From the NCBI GenBank assembly GCA_030248215.1, contig JASANG010003984.1:1-64000 (forward strand): a stretch of 64,000 nucleotides of DNA. Direction: 5' to 3'. Of the stretch, positions 23,036 to 35,735 are shown piece after piece; within the stretch, counting starts at the first letter, position 1, and each line of letters opens with the position of its first letter. Source of the DNA: Enoplolaimus lenunculus. Its lineage: Eukaryota; Nematoda; Enoplea; Enoplida; Thoracostomopsidae. The position numbers and the translations under genes are program-made. The notes below the pieces were generated by a model that made no database searches, was not told where the DNA came from, and saw only the letters and a program-made list of their open reading frames with translations.

Positions 23036-23287
23036 CACTGTACATTTCAGTGAGTTGATTTTAACTCAGAATGAGCTGAATCCACTCAGACGTTGGAGCT
23101 GTGAATGAGGTCTTTCAGAACGCAGAACTCTAAATTGATTGAACTCATTCTGTGTTACCTAATCAACTCACGCAGAATTTAATTAGTTAAGTGCACGTTA
23201 ATGTTTACTAATATTCACTCAGAAAATGGCGAGAAATAACTAATTGTCCCTCTGAATTAATTAATCAACTCATCGAAATTTACAGTG
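23036..23287. mobile_element. Palindromic MITE with CACTG ends, copy 2
   Basis: Left CACTGTACATTTCAGTGAG then TTGATT; right AATCAACTCATCGAAATTT then ACAGTG. The right flank is TA, the left CA. Inner ACTCAGAATGAG and CTCATTCTG arms extend the palindrome. Confidence 0.7.
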
Positions 23288-23329
23288 TACAACTCGTCGT
23301 TGTATTCCGTAACATTCATCGGAATGCTA

Positions 23330-23520
23330 CTGTTTACATATATGGTTTAGTTTTTGGAACGTAAATGTTTTTGTCGTCTTGGTGTAGGCATGGAAGTTTC
23401 GGTCTGGGCAAAGTCTTGGTATTTGGCAGGTCGCAGTCTCGAATGTTTTGAGTCTGCTGGATGGTTCAGAATCGAGTCCAGAAGTCGACGATTCAGCAAA
23501 TGTATGCGGTTGTTTTGTTG
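23330..23520 (-). repeat. Dispersed repeat shared with 38660-38850
   Basis: The reverse-strand translation contains [15 protein letters not shown] and the segment at 38660-38850 reads [15 protein letters not shown] on the plus strand. DNA similarity covers the AACAATACA...TTTGCTGAATC and CGACTTCTGG portions. Probably non-coding and dispersed; the shared peptide only reflects DNA similarity. Confidence 0.6.
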
Positions 23521-24185
23521 AAGTAAGTGATGCCTGATAAATAACGTTTTGGCTGTGAAATCTCATTGAAATTTTCTAGTTACGCAATAATTATTAGCAG
23601 ACATTTTGACAAAAAACATAAAAAAACTGTGAAAAACACAAAAAACTACAAACAAAGCATTATTATTTTTGGAAAATTGTAATTTTTTCACAACCAACTA
23701 TAACATACAGCCGGTAAGTGTACAAGAACCGAGTATATTTCTCAGTTTATCGTACCAAAACAAAGGTGGTTTAGTAAACACAAGGCGAAGCTTAAAATAG
23801 AAGACATCCATATCAACGATTTAGTAGTTTCTTTAAAAATAACACCATTTGCTATGGAAAAAATGGTAGTTTTAAAAGATTGAAGAAAAATGTTTGTTTA
23901 CATTTTAGGGTCGACGTTTGGCTGACTGCCATCAAAAGATATTAAAACCCAATCAAAAATAGGTAGGTACTATATGACAACAAAAACTTGTTTACAGTAT
24001 ATTTCGAAAATAGGTTGAAGATATGGTTTCCATATGATGAACTGGTTCACAAATGGACTTGCGTTCCGAGTGAGTTTATCAATTGTGATTGGTGAATCAC
24101 GTGCGTTGTGGAGTATGTGACCAAATTGTAGTGTTCCTAAGGGTGATATGGTCGTCTTACCCGTGGCGCGAATGAGGCATGGGGT

Positions 24186-24402
24186 ACCACGACAATTCGT
24201 CACCCGACCACTCATGGCCCAACAACGTGCCGCCCGCCAACTCGTCGCCCGGTAACTTGTAATCTGAAATTGCTTCTATTTGACAATTCGTCGTCCATCG
24301 TTATGGTTAGGCTTAGGCTTAGGATTACGCTTAGAATTATGCTTAGATTTATTAATAGGCTTTAAAACTCTGACGACGAGTTGTCGGACGACGACTTGTC
24401 GT
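24186..24402 (+). mobile_element. MITE family 3 (GACAATTCGTCG ends), best copy
   Basis: Left TACCACGACAATTCGTCACC, right GACGACGACTTGTCGTAG. Core TTAGGCTTAGGCTTAGGATT. The CAACTTGTAATCTGAAAT-type block is shared with the copies at 12085 and 33873. Confidence 0.7.
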
Positions 24403-24860
24403 AGATGCCGAGGCAACGATAGCTGATAGGAAGAACGCGTTCAACAGAAGGGTAACTAGGATTTCGGAGTAACCACCTATTAACCCTGGTGTCGAAAGTT
24501 TCTTTGCGATCGAGCCCAGTAACTGAGCCATGACCCTTCGGTTCCAGGGTTCCAAAAAATCATCCTGAACCCTGTGTAAAATACTTTTGCTTTTTCAAGA
24601 CATTTCGAAAGTGGCGATATATTAGTTGGTATTATCCTTCCCGTTGCGTCCAGTCCTCGGTGTTTAATGGATCAATCCGAGATTATGTACCATGAAATTT
24701 TTGGAGATGTGCAGACACAGTTTTTTTTGCCGAATATTAAACGTTTGATCATGAAGGTACTTCTTTGTGAATGATTAATTTTCCATGAAAAATTTAGCTG
24801 AAATATTTTAAAATTATTAACTCTATTCCTTAGGTTCAATTCATCAGTGTTTACTTCCGT
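24403..24860. other. Intergenic, nothing recognised
   Basis: No gene or repeat end identified. Confidence 0.4.
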
Positions 24861-24914
24861 TATTATTATTATTAGTATTATTATTACTAGTATTATTATT
24901 AGTATTATTATTAG

Positions 24915-25003
<89 letters not shown>

Positions 25004-25016
25004 GTATTATTATTAG

Positions 25017-25048
<32 letters not shown>

Positions 25049-25106
25049 GTATTATTATTAGTATTATTATTATTAATATTATTATTATTAGTATTATTAT
25101 TATTAG

Positions 25107-25138
<32 letters not shown>
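24861..25138 (+). repeat. Long ATT/AGT trinucleotide microsatellite
   Basis: About 280 bp of ATT triplets interrupted by AGT every 3-6 triplets, so that TTATTAGTATT words recur in an irregular higher-order pattern. The Ile/Ser open frame here is an artefact of the repeat. Confidence 0.95.
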
Positions 25139-25139
25139 T

Positions 25140-25234
25140 ATGTTGTTGTTGTTGTCGTTGTTGTTGTTGTTGCTCCTGCTGTTGATTATGTTATTGTTAT
25201 TGTTATTGTTGTTGTTGTTGTTGTTGTTGTTTAG
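25140..25234 (+). repeat. (GTT)n microsatellite
   Basis: GTT triplets with interruptions (GCTCCTGCT, ATTATG), directly abutting the ATT array. Confidence 0.9.
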
Positions 25235-26032
25235 TTGTCGCCAGTCTGTATCGTACAAGGAGTAAACAAGTCGCGCCGGGGCGGCCGGTCGAAAATTGCG
25301 GTTGCATTTTCAGTTTTGTGCAATTGTGCGCACGCGTACAATGCAGCGCATTGCACATTGCGATTAGTAGTGCAATTCTACAATTTGTTGTGGTTGTTTG
25401 CGGAAGTTCGGAATATGTTGTATTTGTTTGTTTGTTTATTTGTTTGTTTGTATTTCTGTTCGATTGTTGTTTTGTTGTTGTTATGTGTCTTGTTTAGTCA
25501 ATTTGTTTTGTAGAATTGTATGTTCGGTGTTGGTTCCGGTACGCGTTTTACGGTTACTGCACTGGCGTCGGGAGAAAATTATATTTAGGGGCATCGAATA
25601 ATTTTTGGGGTGAGCCGTACAATTGCAATTCAAGATTGTTTACTTTTAGACTAATTGTATTCGGGGGACCCCAGCCTAATTTGGGGCTGGGGGTTGCACG
25701 GCATCCAATGCCCCCTCATGTGGATGCCCTTGGATGATGGTAGAGTGTTTAGCTTACCGGTGTTTAAGGCACCATAGTCGAATCTGAAACTATACATATC
25801 GCTCTAACGTACGGTTCAGCTTGCGGCGCTGAACTGAATGCTGAAATAACTTTCGTAATCAAATCCCGGGTCCAATTGTTAAGTAAACTATCGTTGGCAG
25901 GGTGTCAAATCAGTAGTTATTCGATCATCTAAACCAGCTAAGTGTAACCTTAAAGCAAAAAGCCGCTAAAGTTACAAGGAAAACACTTATTTATAACGTT
26001 GAATTCAGCGTAACCCAGCAAAACTTTAATTA
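25235..26032. other. Intergenic, T/G-rich
   Basis: Strongly T/G-skewed text with TTTGTTTG and TTGTTGTTG runs. No exon was recognised. Confidence 0.4.
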
Positions 26033-26227
26033 AGCCCTATTCACACGTGCAAGTATTTGCAGCAATAATTCGCACATGGGACATGCACAAATTATTCATA
26101 CAAATTCATGTCCAGATTCAGAATGAAAATATATAACGTTTCCTGGCAAATACTTGCAGCTGCAAAAACTCATGCAAGCTGCAGCTGCGAGTTCTTGCTT
26201 CAAACGCTTGCACGTGTGAATAGGGCT
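26033..26227. mobile_element. Harbinger-like MITE (AGCCCTATTCACACGTGC ends)
   Basis: Ends AGCCCTATTCACACGTGCAA and TTGCACGTGTGAATAGGGCT are perfect inverted repeats over about 20 bp. TTA flanks both sides (26030-26032 and 26228-26230). A 3-bp TTA duplication is typical of PIF/Harbinger. The interior is rich in CAGCTGCAAG. No transposase. Confidence 0.85.
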
Positions 26228-26290
26228 TTATAAACATGTTTGTTTATCATATTTTATTTTTTTATATATATTATTGTTTTTATTGGCTAG

Positions 26291-26293
26291 ACA

Positions 26294-26337
<44 letters not shown>

Positions 26338-26340
26338 TTG
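26291..26340 (+). repeat. (TTG)n microsatellite
   Basis: Run of TTG triplets with one GATG interruption. Confidence 0.9.
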
Positions 26341-29082
26341 TTTTGCTGTTAACCTAATATTGTTCTTAGAATAAACACAAAAGCACGTGGCATAAGGCAT
26401 TGTGTAGGATTAGCTGCAATCACAAGCTCAATGCGCTTGTTTATTGTTTCCGTTTATTTTGCCAAATACTTGGGCCGCGGGTCAACAGGTTAATTGCTCG
26501 TTAATACGATTGTCGCGATGAAATTCTGGTTAATATTAAAATTATCTGGTTTGAAATCAGGTTTGAAAACTTTAGTCACTTTTATTGAATCGTATATGCT
26601 TTCTGCGACACAGGTTCGATGAAAATTAGCTTGGCCAATTCGATAGGAACGTGGTCAAGGTTTAATTTCGAAAGTGTATAAACTTCAAAGATTAATAGGA
26701 ACCGAACAGTGCTTAATTTTTGTATTTTTTACCAACCTTCCGCCCGCCCCCCCCCCCCAAGAATTTCGGGTTTTCCACACGTTCCCAAATTTACTCCTTA
26801 AGCTTGGCTAAGCTTACGGCTTACCTACGCCTAAATTCAAACGTATGTCTATAGTCTTTGAGCTAAGCCTAAGCTTTAAATATGAGTTGCAAAAGCCTAA
26901 TATATTGTTTGAAAACTACTATATTTTTGAAAGAATGTTTCTAGAAATCACTACAATTGTGACTCAGTTGAAAAATATACCGATATGTGTCGTATAATGA
27001 CACACTCGTTTGTTATATACTTGAATGTTTACTAATATCGGCGGTTTAGTCATTAAAACTAAAAGATATTTTGCCAATTTTAGTGCTATATCGAAGCAAT
27101 ATTGCTCTCTTATGGGGTTTCTTGTAATTACTAAGGTGATTCAGGTGTATATTTGTGACCTGGCGTTCCTTAGAATTATTATATATGTGTATATATGTAT
27201 GTATATATGTTTCTGAGTAGAATGCGTATAGGTTTCAGTTTTGACTGTTTTCCAAAGTGTGAGTCTTGATGCGTTGAAATTGTTTGAACTCGCGATATAA
27301 ATGTAAGCGTTTACGTATTTTGCTTACAATAATACGATATTTATAGTATAAATTGGGGAAATTTGAAATATTTTGCAATTTTGGAGTTGACAATGGTACG
27401 GCTGAAGTTACCCAGAGCGTGGAATAGAGAGTTCTACAGAATATTTTGTTAATATTTTAAATCACTGCGTAGCAGTAATGGTTCGTGTAGAATTATTTGG
27501 TTAAACGGAATTTTCGTACGGAAAATGGCTAACGGTATAGGCGCGCAACTACGATGACAATTTTTTTCAAAATTTTCAGATCTGCTATAGTTTGATTTCG
27601 AACTAAAATGAGTTTAATTAATTATTATAACGGCGACAATTTTCAATTAATATTCTGACAATTTTAAATCCATCTTAAATTTCAAGTAAACCGAAATTCT
27701 TCTCAAAGATCAGACCCGGTGTCTTTTCGGGTATTAGTTTTAACTCGCTTTTAAGGCGACATTTAATAAGCGATTGAGTTCAATTTCCTGCACTCAAACT
27801 AAGCCTAACCCGTCAATTTTAAACTTAATATTACGACCACCAAAAATGGTTAATGTTTCTTGATTTTATCTTATGCCAGCTTGCATATATTATTCATTTT
27901 ATATCATTTCCAGTTAATACATACACATCCGTAAATTAAAATTGGAAATTGAGTTTGAGTATACTACTACTACTACACGACGCAGTTGGTTCAAAAAGTC
28001 ATTTGGTAAACATTGCCATCTATAAAGAGCATTTTAAATTTTAGGTTTTTAGCTCGAAACCCAAGCCGTTGAGCAGATGGTCATAGATGGATGCAGCTTG
28101 TTGTTAAAATGGAGGTTCTGTTTCAAACCGCTTCCCTCGAGATTTAACTGGGGTTGTAGTCAGAGGTGGAGACAATCGAGCGAAAGGGGGCTTAGCTTTT
28201 GGAAAATTTGCTTTCAGAAAATATGTAACCTCGCTTGTACGTCATGTGAAATTTTTGTAGCTTTTTTTTCTGAAAATTTTTTAGACGCACTAGCGTGATA
28301 AACTGACTATGGGACCAGATTTATTACGCCGGCGGCGTAGGGGTAAACGCGAAGCTATTTGTGGGTTGATGGGTCAAACAAGAAGCGTCTTTTTTGCGAT
28401 TTTAAATGGTCGTTTAAGGACGAAAAATGACATAGCTAGTAATGAGCAAAAGTGACGTGAGCATGTGGCATCCATTTTGTTTTGGGATTGAATGGTCGAG
28501 TTGGTTCGATTGTGGAATGAGTCATTGTGGTGTAGGGTAATCGTTTTGAGTAGGGTTTGTTTGGCAAAACCTAATCGTGAAACATTTCTATAGTTGTGGT
28601 TTAGTTGTATTGGTGGTTAGTTGATAGTTTACTGGTTTACTGGCAGCATACACCATCGTTGTTTTGGTGTCTGGTTGAATTTTTTGTTTCAAATTTTAAT
28701 TCCAAGTTTCGAAAAAAGTTTAACTCGATGTAAAATTTGAGACGTTGTGTAGTTGTCGAAGACTGACGTATAAATTTACGAATTATTTTGTCGATGGTAC
28801 AATAATTATGATTCAATGTTTTTGCTGAAATAAGTATTGTAACAATTTTACATCGCAGTATTTGGGTAGTTTCAGAATAATGAATTTTTGCTAATTTTTC
28901 AAGTTTAACCTTTGTGCCTTCTGGCGAATATAACTCTCATGTATAGGTATTTGTGTTTGTTGACAAACCCGTTGTGGTTGTAGGTTTTTCGAAACCTATA
29001 TACACGTCTACGGAAGAATGGATTGTACCAACAAGGAAATAAGAGCAGACGTATGTATTCATTTCATTGATATTTGGCTGGG
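26341..29082. other. Intergenic, T/G-rich, no exon recognised
   Basis: Contains a C-run (about 26747-26758), a decayed GCCTAA-hexamer cluster at 26800-26880 and a possible remnant of the TAGCCAGC family at about 28170-28300. Open frames are short and without motifs. Confidence 0.4.
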
Positions 29083-29157
29083 TTAGCCAAGAACAGCCGC
29101 GACAGCAATAACAATCGCAAACAATACACCACCAACAGAAACAACAGCAACAACGAT

Positions 29158-29216
<59 letters not shown>

Positions 29217-29290
29217 CGAAAACAACAACAAACAACAACAAACAACAAAAACAACTACATCAACAGCAAAAGCAACCACAAGATAAAGCA
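29083..29290 (+). repeat. (CAA)n compound microsatellite
   Basis: A pure CAA core at about 29160-29215 flanked by interrupted CAA/AAC triplets. The poly-Asn and poly-Cys/Leu frames over it are repeat artefacts. Confidence 0.95.
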
Positions 29291-30485
29291 AAACAAACAC
29301 CAAAAACAACAGACAACAACTTCAACCTTCAGTGTACCAACTCTGTCTCTCTCTTTCTCTCTCTTTAAATTTACACAGCAAGCAATCGAGTCAACAAACC
29401 TGCGCTACCGTAGACACATAGCACCAGTCTGTGAGACCCGTAAAATGCTTGTGGCATAACCCGAGGTGTCCCCATACGTGCGCGCACACATACACACATG
29501 GGTACCAAGAACCGAGCCAGAAACGATCAGGCACCACAAACAATGACGAGTATGGCAAATAACCAGAACGAACTCGGCGCTGGCCAGCTTGGCGAATAAT
29601 CTATTTATAGCTTTCATCGTCGGCTAAAAGTGTGTGTACGCAGAGTTTAATGCTAAATAAAGCCTATCGGATAGCTAAGGTTTGGCTTTTGGTCGTTGGA
29701 AGTGACGAACGCATGAGTGCAGTTGTAGCGAGTTATTTTTGTGATATAACCTTGGTATGGAGACTAAGTGTCACTTTTGGTTCCAGCGGTTAGTTGAAAA
29801 AATCGGCAATTTACCGAATACTGTTTCAATGGTTTAACATCCCTAGTAAGCGCTTCATCCGATCCGAGAAGTTTCCATTGTGAGACACTAATTTTATACA
29901 TTTGTATAGTCTCTTATCCTGTGTAGGTTAATTTTCTGTTACCCTAAAACCTTTAATTGTCCAAAATTTCAATGGCACGGTCCCTGTAGATCTCTGGCTC
30001 CAGTCCTTCTCGAGACATGCACTCCGCCTTTAGATTAGGGCAAACTGTCTTAAATTCTTGCTTCTTCAACTATTCTATAACATCAGACATGATTAGGCTC
30101 TGATGATACGTGCCAGACTCGTTGTTTGAAGTAGGAATTTAAAATTTGAAAACTAAACCACTGCTTTAGAGTGGACATTTCTAAATACGTGTTGCCAAGG
30201 TTTCCAATGGAGAGTATGTTTGTATGTGTGTGTAAATGGTCTGTTCAGTACTAGTGGACCATGGGACTTTATGGTTTACTAGTTAGGAGCGTGATTTGGT
30301 AGCCACTTTGGATTGGTTACTCGTATATAGGCTTCGTGTGTGCCCGAGTTGTGGTCAAACAAAATTCTAAACTCCAGTCAAACTTTATTACATATATTTG
30401 TTGTGTGTGTATTCTTGCAGCATCGCCTGCCGATTTTCAATTGCGTTTGCCAATAAAAGGCATATTTGAGAGCCGGAAGAACTCC
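29291..30485. other. Intergenic; CT tract at 29345-29368
   Basis: A short TCTCTCTCTTTCTCTC tract. Nothing else was recognised. Confidence 0.4.
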
Positions 30486-30620
30486 ATATATATACGTACA
30501 TATAAATATATACGTACATATAAATATATACGTACATATAAATATATACGTACATATAAATATATATGTATATATATGTATATGTGTATATATTATATAT
30601 ACATGTATGTATGTATACAT
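30486..30620 (+). repeat. 18-bp TA-rich minisatellite and (TA)n tail
   Basis: Four copies of TACGTACATATAAATATA followed by TATATGTA dinucleotide-like sequence. Confidence 0.9.
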
Positions 30621-32396
30621 GTAGCTATTATTAAGGTTTCTCGGTCATAGAATTGGGAATAGAATTGGTGCGAGAGAATTTGGGTACAGAGTGACATAGA
30701 AACACACAGCGAAAATGTTTTCAGCTTTATGTGGCCATTGGTTCGCTTTGGTCTGTTTTCGCTTGCTACGGTACCTTGCACCCATTGTGACCAGCGTAGG
30801 GCTTGGGCACAGCCTATTGGTAAGCTTATACGAACCTGATATGGAAACTGGTTAAAGCTTATTCCTCTAGCTTGACGAGGGCTATGCATCCGTGTATTGT
30901 AATTATGACGGCGGGGGCACGTAAGCAGCACAACATGCCGCCAGGGGGCTAAAATTTTTTGCAACAAGGGCATCCAAGAATTCTACATGACCGACTGGTG
31001 ATGTAACTTTTCTAGGGAATGAAGAAAAAATTTTGAAACGGGGGTTCAGCTCATTCCTCTGGTCTGTTTCTGGATTGCGGTCCTAAGATGATGTTGTTGA
31101 ATCTTAGGTTCGTTTTGGTTTGTGGGGTTCTGACTGCTTTATTTGAATAGAATGACGGCTGTACCGGTGATAGTGTGGCGTGTGGGCTTTTATTTTGTAT
31201 TTGGTTGTGCCTGACACCTACACATATTAATACCTATTTTGTTGTATAGAGACGTATATTTATTTTATTTTATTTATTATTATGTTTAGTATATTTCGTT
31301 GATGTGCGTGTAGTATATGTTTGTTGGTTCATTTAGGATCTAGTAATGGATGTATTTGGCTGTATCATTGAATGATTTTTGGTTCCAATGTGAGATTTTC
31401 CGTGCTACAAGTTGTATTTAATTGAACGAAGAACGCGTTTCACCGTTTTGATTTAAATTCTAGTTGAGAATTATGCGTAGGCTGAGAGTAGTAATTTCGT
31501 GTTATTTTTGATGTTACAATTATATGTAGAAATGTGGATCCTGATGCTATAACGAATGCTTCGGGTGTTATGCATACAGTATGGTAAGTTATAGATAACC
31601 TTTTTGCGATCTGTTTTAAATTATAAAAGATTTGGCCAATTCGGGATTTATCTCGGAAATTAAGGTATTAAATGGTCTGCGGTTGGTAAAAGTAGAAATT
31701 TGGTTAATTTGATTTTTAGATTTTTAAAAAATTCTGAAATGATTTGCTTCGACAGTAGCTTTATTTTAGTCTGCCATTTGTGTTGTTACTAACCCTTTCC
31801 TAAATTATATATATAATATATATGTATATATATGTATGTATATAAATGTGTATATATAATATATTTATTTATATAATATATTTACTTATATGTTTATTTT
31901 AGAATATAATTTAATAAAAAGCTGTGAGGTAGGTTTAAAATAACATGCATCTAAATAAAAGTAGATCATCCTATTTATACAATAAAATGCTTGCTATGAC
32001 CTCATCCAATGCTATTCTTCCTCCTGGGTGGAATTACAAACCATATTTTTCAATCGCATAGCAAATAAATTTTCCAGCAAAACCATTACTAAATATTCGA
32101 TGGCTGTTTTAATTTCATTTGCTTAAGTTACAACAACTGCAAAAAAAGTGATAATTTGTTTCATCGAATAATTTAAATTTAAAAGTATAATAGCATACAT
32201 AGGTCGACTGGTCATAAATATTCGTAACTTTAACTCGTATATATTTCAACTTTAATAAGCACAATCAGTGCTATGATTCAAGTATGACGAAGTTATTATG
32301 CTTTTAAGCTCGCTGACAATGACTCGACCACAACTTGGGACTGTAAACCCTCCTACTGTATCGAATATCGGTTGAAAGTCGCTTCGAAGAAAATGC
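30621..32396. other. Intergenic, T/G-rich, no gene
   Basis: Contains a TA-rich stretch at about 31805-31895. No exon or complete mobile element identified. Confidence 0.4.
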
Positions 32397-32574
32397 GGCC
32401 CATGTAACGATCAGGGGCGACCGCTTTTCTATGGGACTGCAATAGCGTAAGGTTAAGCTTTAAACTAATTTATTGCTGAAGCTTAGGCTGAGGTATAAGC
32501 TCATTCTCACTTGTCACATTTAGGTTTAAGAATATGCTTATACTACTGTTACGGCCGTGTTGGTTACATTGGCC
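32397..32574 (+). mobile_element. GGCC-MITE family 2, 7-of-8 target duplication
   Basis: Begins GGCCCATGTAACGATCAGGG and ends CGGCCGTGTTGGTTACATTGGCC in two runs. Flanks GAAAATGC (32389-32396) and GAAAATCC (32575-32582) differ at one base. Contains the GACTGCAATAGCG block. Confidence 0.8.
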
Positions 32575-33872
32575 GAAAATCCACAAAAGTGTGAAACCGT
32601 ACACAGTCTAAGATCTATTAGCACGCAGATGTGATTTTGTTTTGTAGTTGCCGTCATTAAGCCTAAAACAGCTTTGACTGTATGAAAAAAGAATTGGATT
32701 CGCTAAATCGTAATAGTATTGACGTGATTAATTAGTTGATCGGGCTTAACACCAGAAGTTACTAATACATAATTAATAGCTATAACATCTATTATGCTAA
32801 AAAAATTCAATATTACAAACATCTTCGGTGTTCGGCTTAGCACCAGTCATTTGAGACCCATTAATATACTCAAGGGAACACAGGGAACGCTTTGGGATTT
32901 GGCTGCGACAGGTGCTATTGTGACTGGCACCAAGTCAACCAAAGCCCAAGACTGGTTTAACGTAAACGTGGGTTTACTCAAACCAACTGTATGCCAGTTT
33001 GAGTCGAGTCTAGTATATGAGTGTGTTTCCTGTGTTTCCTTGAGTGTGAATGCGTTTGAAACCATTTTTTGTTAATATTTGAAAATTAAACAACGTTCAA
33101 ACGTGGAATTCAACTTGGATTCATTATTAATAAAGCAACGACAGTTTAATTGACACATAATCTCGAGTGCACGATGTTCAAGGTTAACCCGTAGATCCGA
33201 ACTTGTGTTGAGCAATTTGTGTTAAAATATTGCTAAAATGCAGTTTGCCACGTTGTTGTTTGCAAATGTGCAATTAATTGCACCTTTTGTAGGCAGCAAA
33301 TGTTACTGCATATAATAGTTAACGCAAGTCTGGCTACGGGTATATCTCATCGGTGCATTACTTCTTATTCTGGACGGGTTTGTTCCGCATCCGGAGATGG
33401 GGTTTGTGACAACGACGTGGTGTTCGGCGTGTCAGGCGGGTGTGATTGAAGAAAGTAAAAATTACAGATGATTTTATGAAATAAATTCGTTGTTTAAATG
33501 TGCCATTAAGGTCGTGATTCATGTGTAGATAATATTAAAGTAAAATGTCATTTAGAAAACATAGCAGTACTGTGTTGGAAAAGCATTCTATTCGATGCAA
33601 TATAGTGTTCCTACTACAGCATTCAGATCTTGCAAACCTTATTCGAATAGGATGGGGCCTTGACATACGTTTAGGATATGGCTTACACAAGTCTTGGTCA
33701 AAAACCTAAGCCTTTGCGTAAGTGTTAACCTTAAATGTGGTAGCATTGTACATAGCTAAGCACAGTGTTTAAAGCATTAAAAGCGTGTGAAAAATCATTG
33801 ACACAGGCCTAAAAACGTTGTTTTGTCTATGTTGGTATCACGACAATTCGTATCGAGTCGTCTATGATGGTT
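32575..33872. other. Intergenic, no gene supported
   Basis: A 93-codon frame (32794-33075) lacks a recognisable motif. A GCCTAA-hexamer patch lies at 33655-33735. No element ends seen. Confidence 0.4.
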
Positions 33873-34057
33873 TCACGACAATTCGTCGTACGACCACTCG
33901 TCGCCGAACAACTTGTAATTCGAATTTCATCGACTCAACAATTCGTCATCCATCATTATGCTTAGGCTCAGGATCACGCTTAGGGATATGCTTAGATTTA
34001 TTTATTGGCTTTTTAGAACTTTGTTGGGCGACAATCCGGCGACGAATTGTCCGTAGA
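33873..34057 (+). mobile_element. MITE family 3, copy 3
   Basis: CACGACAATTCGTCGTACG at the left, GGCGACGAATTGTCCGTAG at the right, with CAACTTGTAATTCGAATT and GCTTAGGCTCAGG between. A stray duplicate of the left end lies just upstream at about 33838. Confidence 0.65.
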
Positions 34058-34136
34058 TTAGTCAGTGTTTTAGGTAGCATTGAATATAAGCCGTTGCCTG
34101 AGTATGAAATTAAGTGTAAAAACATACTTAAATTGT

Positions 34137-34331
34137 GGCCAGTGTAAAGAACAGGGGCGGAACAGCAGTATAAGCTTATTCCTAAGCCTAAGCGTAAGCG
34201 TAAACCTAAGCGTAAGAATGTGTTTTATTTCTAAACCTAAGCCTAAGCCAAGCAAAAAATAGTCTAAAGCTTAAGCTTACACTATTGCAGTCACACAGAA
34301 AAACGTTCCGCCTCTGATCTGTACATGGACC
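34137..34331 (-). mobile_element. GGCC-MITE family 2, perfect 8-bp duplication
   Basis: Begins GGCCAGTGTAAAGAACAGG and ends CCTCTGATCTGTACATGGACC. Flanked by TAAATTGT on both sides (34129-34136 and 34332-34339). The GCCTAAGC core is on the plus strand and the TGCAGTC block near the right end, so the element is reversed relative to 14720-14863. Confidence 0.85.
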
Positions 34332-34699
34332 TAAATTGTTTATGAAAGTTTCCGTTGAATGTGACTGGTATTGCTATTGCACACGCAATTTGCAGCATAA
34401 ACTAGTGACAGTTAAATGCAAACTGCAGTTGTTTGCAGTGCACCACCACGAGTATACTAATCATTTTCTTCAGTACTGTTTAAAAGCTTTACACCGATAA
34501 AATTTGGTACTGTTGCTTAGTCCCCCCACACTATAAATATGAGGGGGTATACTGTTTCACTAACAACTACAGCAGAACCGGCAGTTTTTGAATCGATTTT
34601 GTGTAAATTTTTTAAGTCCGAACTGTATATAATGTATAGATTATACTCAGTTTGGAAAATGTGATTTGAAAACCTTTAGTTTATGTGGTCAATGTTACT

Positions 34700-34870
34700 T
34701 TAACCCTTTCTCACATGAATATTTCCTATTTCCCATGAGACCTACTTTTATGCTAGGATTCGAACTCCAGTGACCGGAGTTGGAGGCGTATACCATCACC
34801 ACTCCGCTGTAGGAGCTTGACGCTCGAGCCCGAGGGGGCTCTCACGTCTTGTGATTTAGTACTATGTATA
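34700..34870 (-). mobile_element. tRNA-derived SINE-A, copy 2
   Basis: The reverse complement of the 6705-6900 element: GACGTGAGAGCCCCC, GGCTCGAGCGTCAAGC, an A-box-like segment, GGAGTTCGAATCC as B box, then AAATATTCATGTGAGAAA. Collinear similarity across and beyond the tRNA-like part supports a SINE family. Confidence 0.7.
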
Positions 34871-35036
34871 AAGCCTAAGCGTAAGCGTTGCAAAAATGAA
34901 TTCCTAAGCCGAAGCATAAGCCTAACCAAAAAATGTAATTTAGAATCTAAACCTACTATTTTATAGACCAGCCGGCCCAATTCGTTCATAGTTGATATTT
35001 CGGAAATTCTAGTCAAAAAATATAATCAATGCGCAA

Positions 35037-35394
35037 CAGGATACAACCGGACGTCTGCCTCTGGCTCCGACTCCGGCTGAAAATCGGCCTCCGACTCAGG
35101 CTTTGGTAGAATTTTTGCCGGAGGGTCCGGCAATTTCGGTTGTAAAATTTTGCATAATTTTGCAAAATTTATCTGTTTAGTGCGTATCGTTTTACTTTTG
35201 TCACAATTTTCTGGAAAGAATTTCCGAAATTTTGCCATGAAATTAGGGTAAAACCAAACTACTTTAACAACATGTTGCAGATATTTGCTAAAATTAACTA
35301 AACCATCACGTAATTTCGCCTCACCTCCGGCTCCGGCAAGTTTTGTTGACCTCCGGCTCCGGCTCCGACATTTTTCACCTCCGGTTGCACCCTG
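35037..35394 (-). mobile_element. hAT-like MITE, inverted copy
   Basis: Left CAGGATACAACCGGACG, right CCTCCGGTTGCACCCTG. Interior similar to 6077-6422 (TTTGCATAATTTTGC, CGTTTTACTTTTGTC on this strand). The flanking 8-mers do not match, so the target duplication has decayed or an end is misplaced. Confidence 0.7.
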
Positions 35395-35550
35395 GATTGC
35401 GGCCCATGTTAATTGCTATATACATTTGAGTATATGAGCCAAGCTTGCTGCCTAGGTTTAGATTTACGCTTTACCAAATTCCCACTTTGTCTGATAAATA
35501 TCTCCGTTTCTTAACATCCCAAATTTTCGAAATTCCAGCGAAAACAGTAA

Positions 35551-35735
35551 AGCCCTATTCACACGTGCAAGTTTTTGCAGCAAGCTTGCAGCTGCAAGTA
35601 TTTGCAAGGAAACATAATTTTCAGTCTGAATCTTGGCATAATGTTTCCCGGAAAATACTTGCAGCGGCAAGTATTTTGTGCAAGATGTAGCTGCGAGTAA
35701 ATCGCTGTAAAAGCTTGCGCGTGGGGAATGGGGCG
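35551..35735. mobile_element. AGCCCTATTCACACGTGC MITE, copy 2
   Basis: Left AGCCCTATTCACACGTGCAA, right GCTTGCGCGTGGGGAATGGGG, a diverged inverted repeat. Interior GCAGCTGCAAGTATTTGCA is shared with 26033-26227. Confidence 0.7.

Noticed and set aside
24847-25185. 112-codon frame rich in Ile/Ser, like a membrane protein
   Set aside because: It is the translation of the ATT/AGT and GTT microsatellites and has no non-repeat core.
28937-29309. Poly-Cys/Leu and poly-Asn frames
   Set aside because: Artefacts of the CAA microsatellite read on either strand.
32794-33075. 93-codon plus-strand frame
   Set aside because: No motif, and a frame of similar length is open on the opposite strand. Length is within chance expectation.
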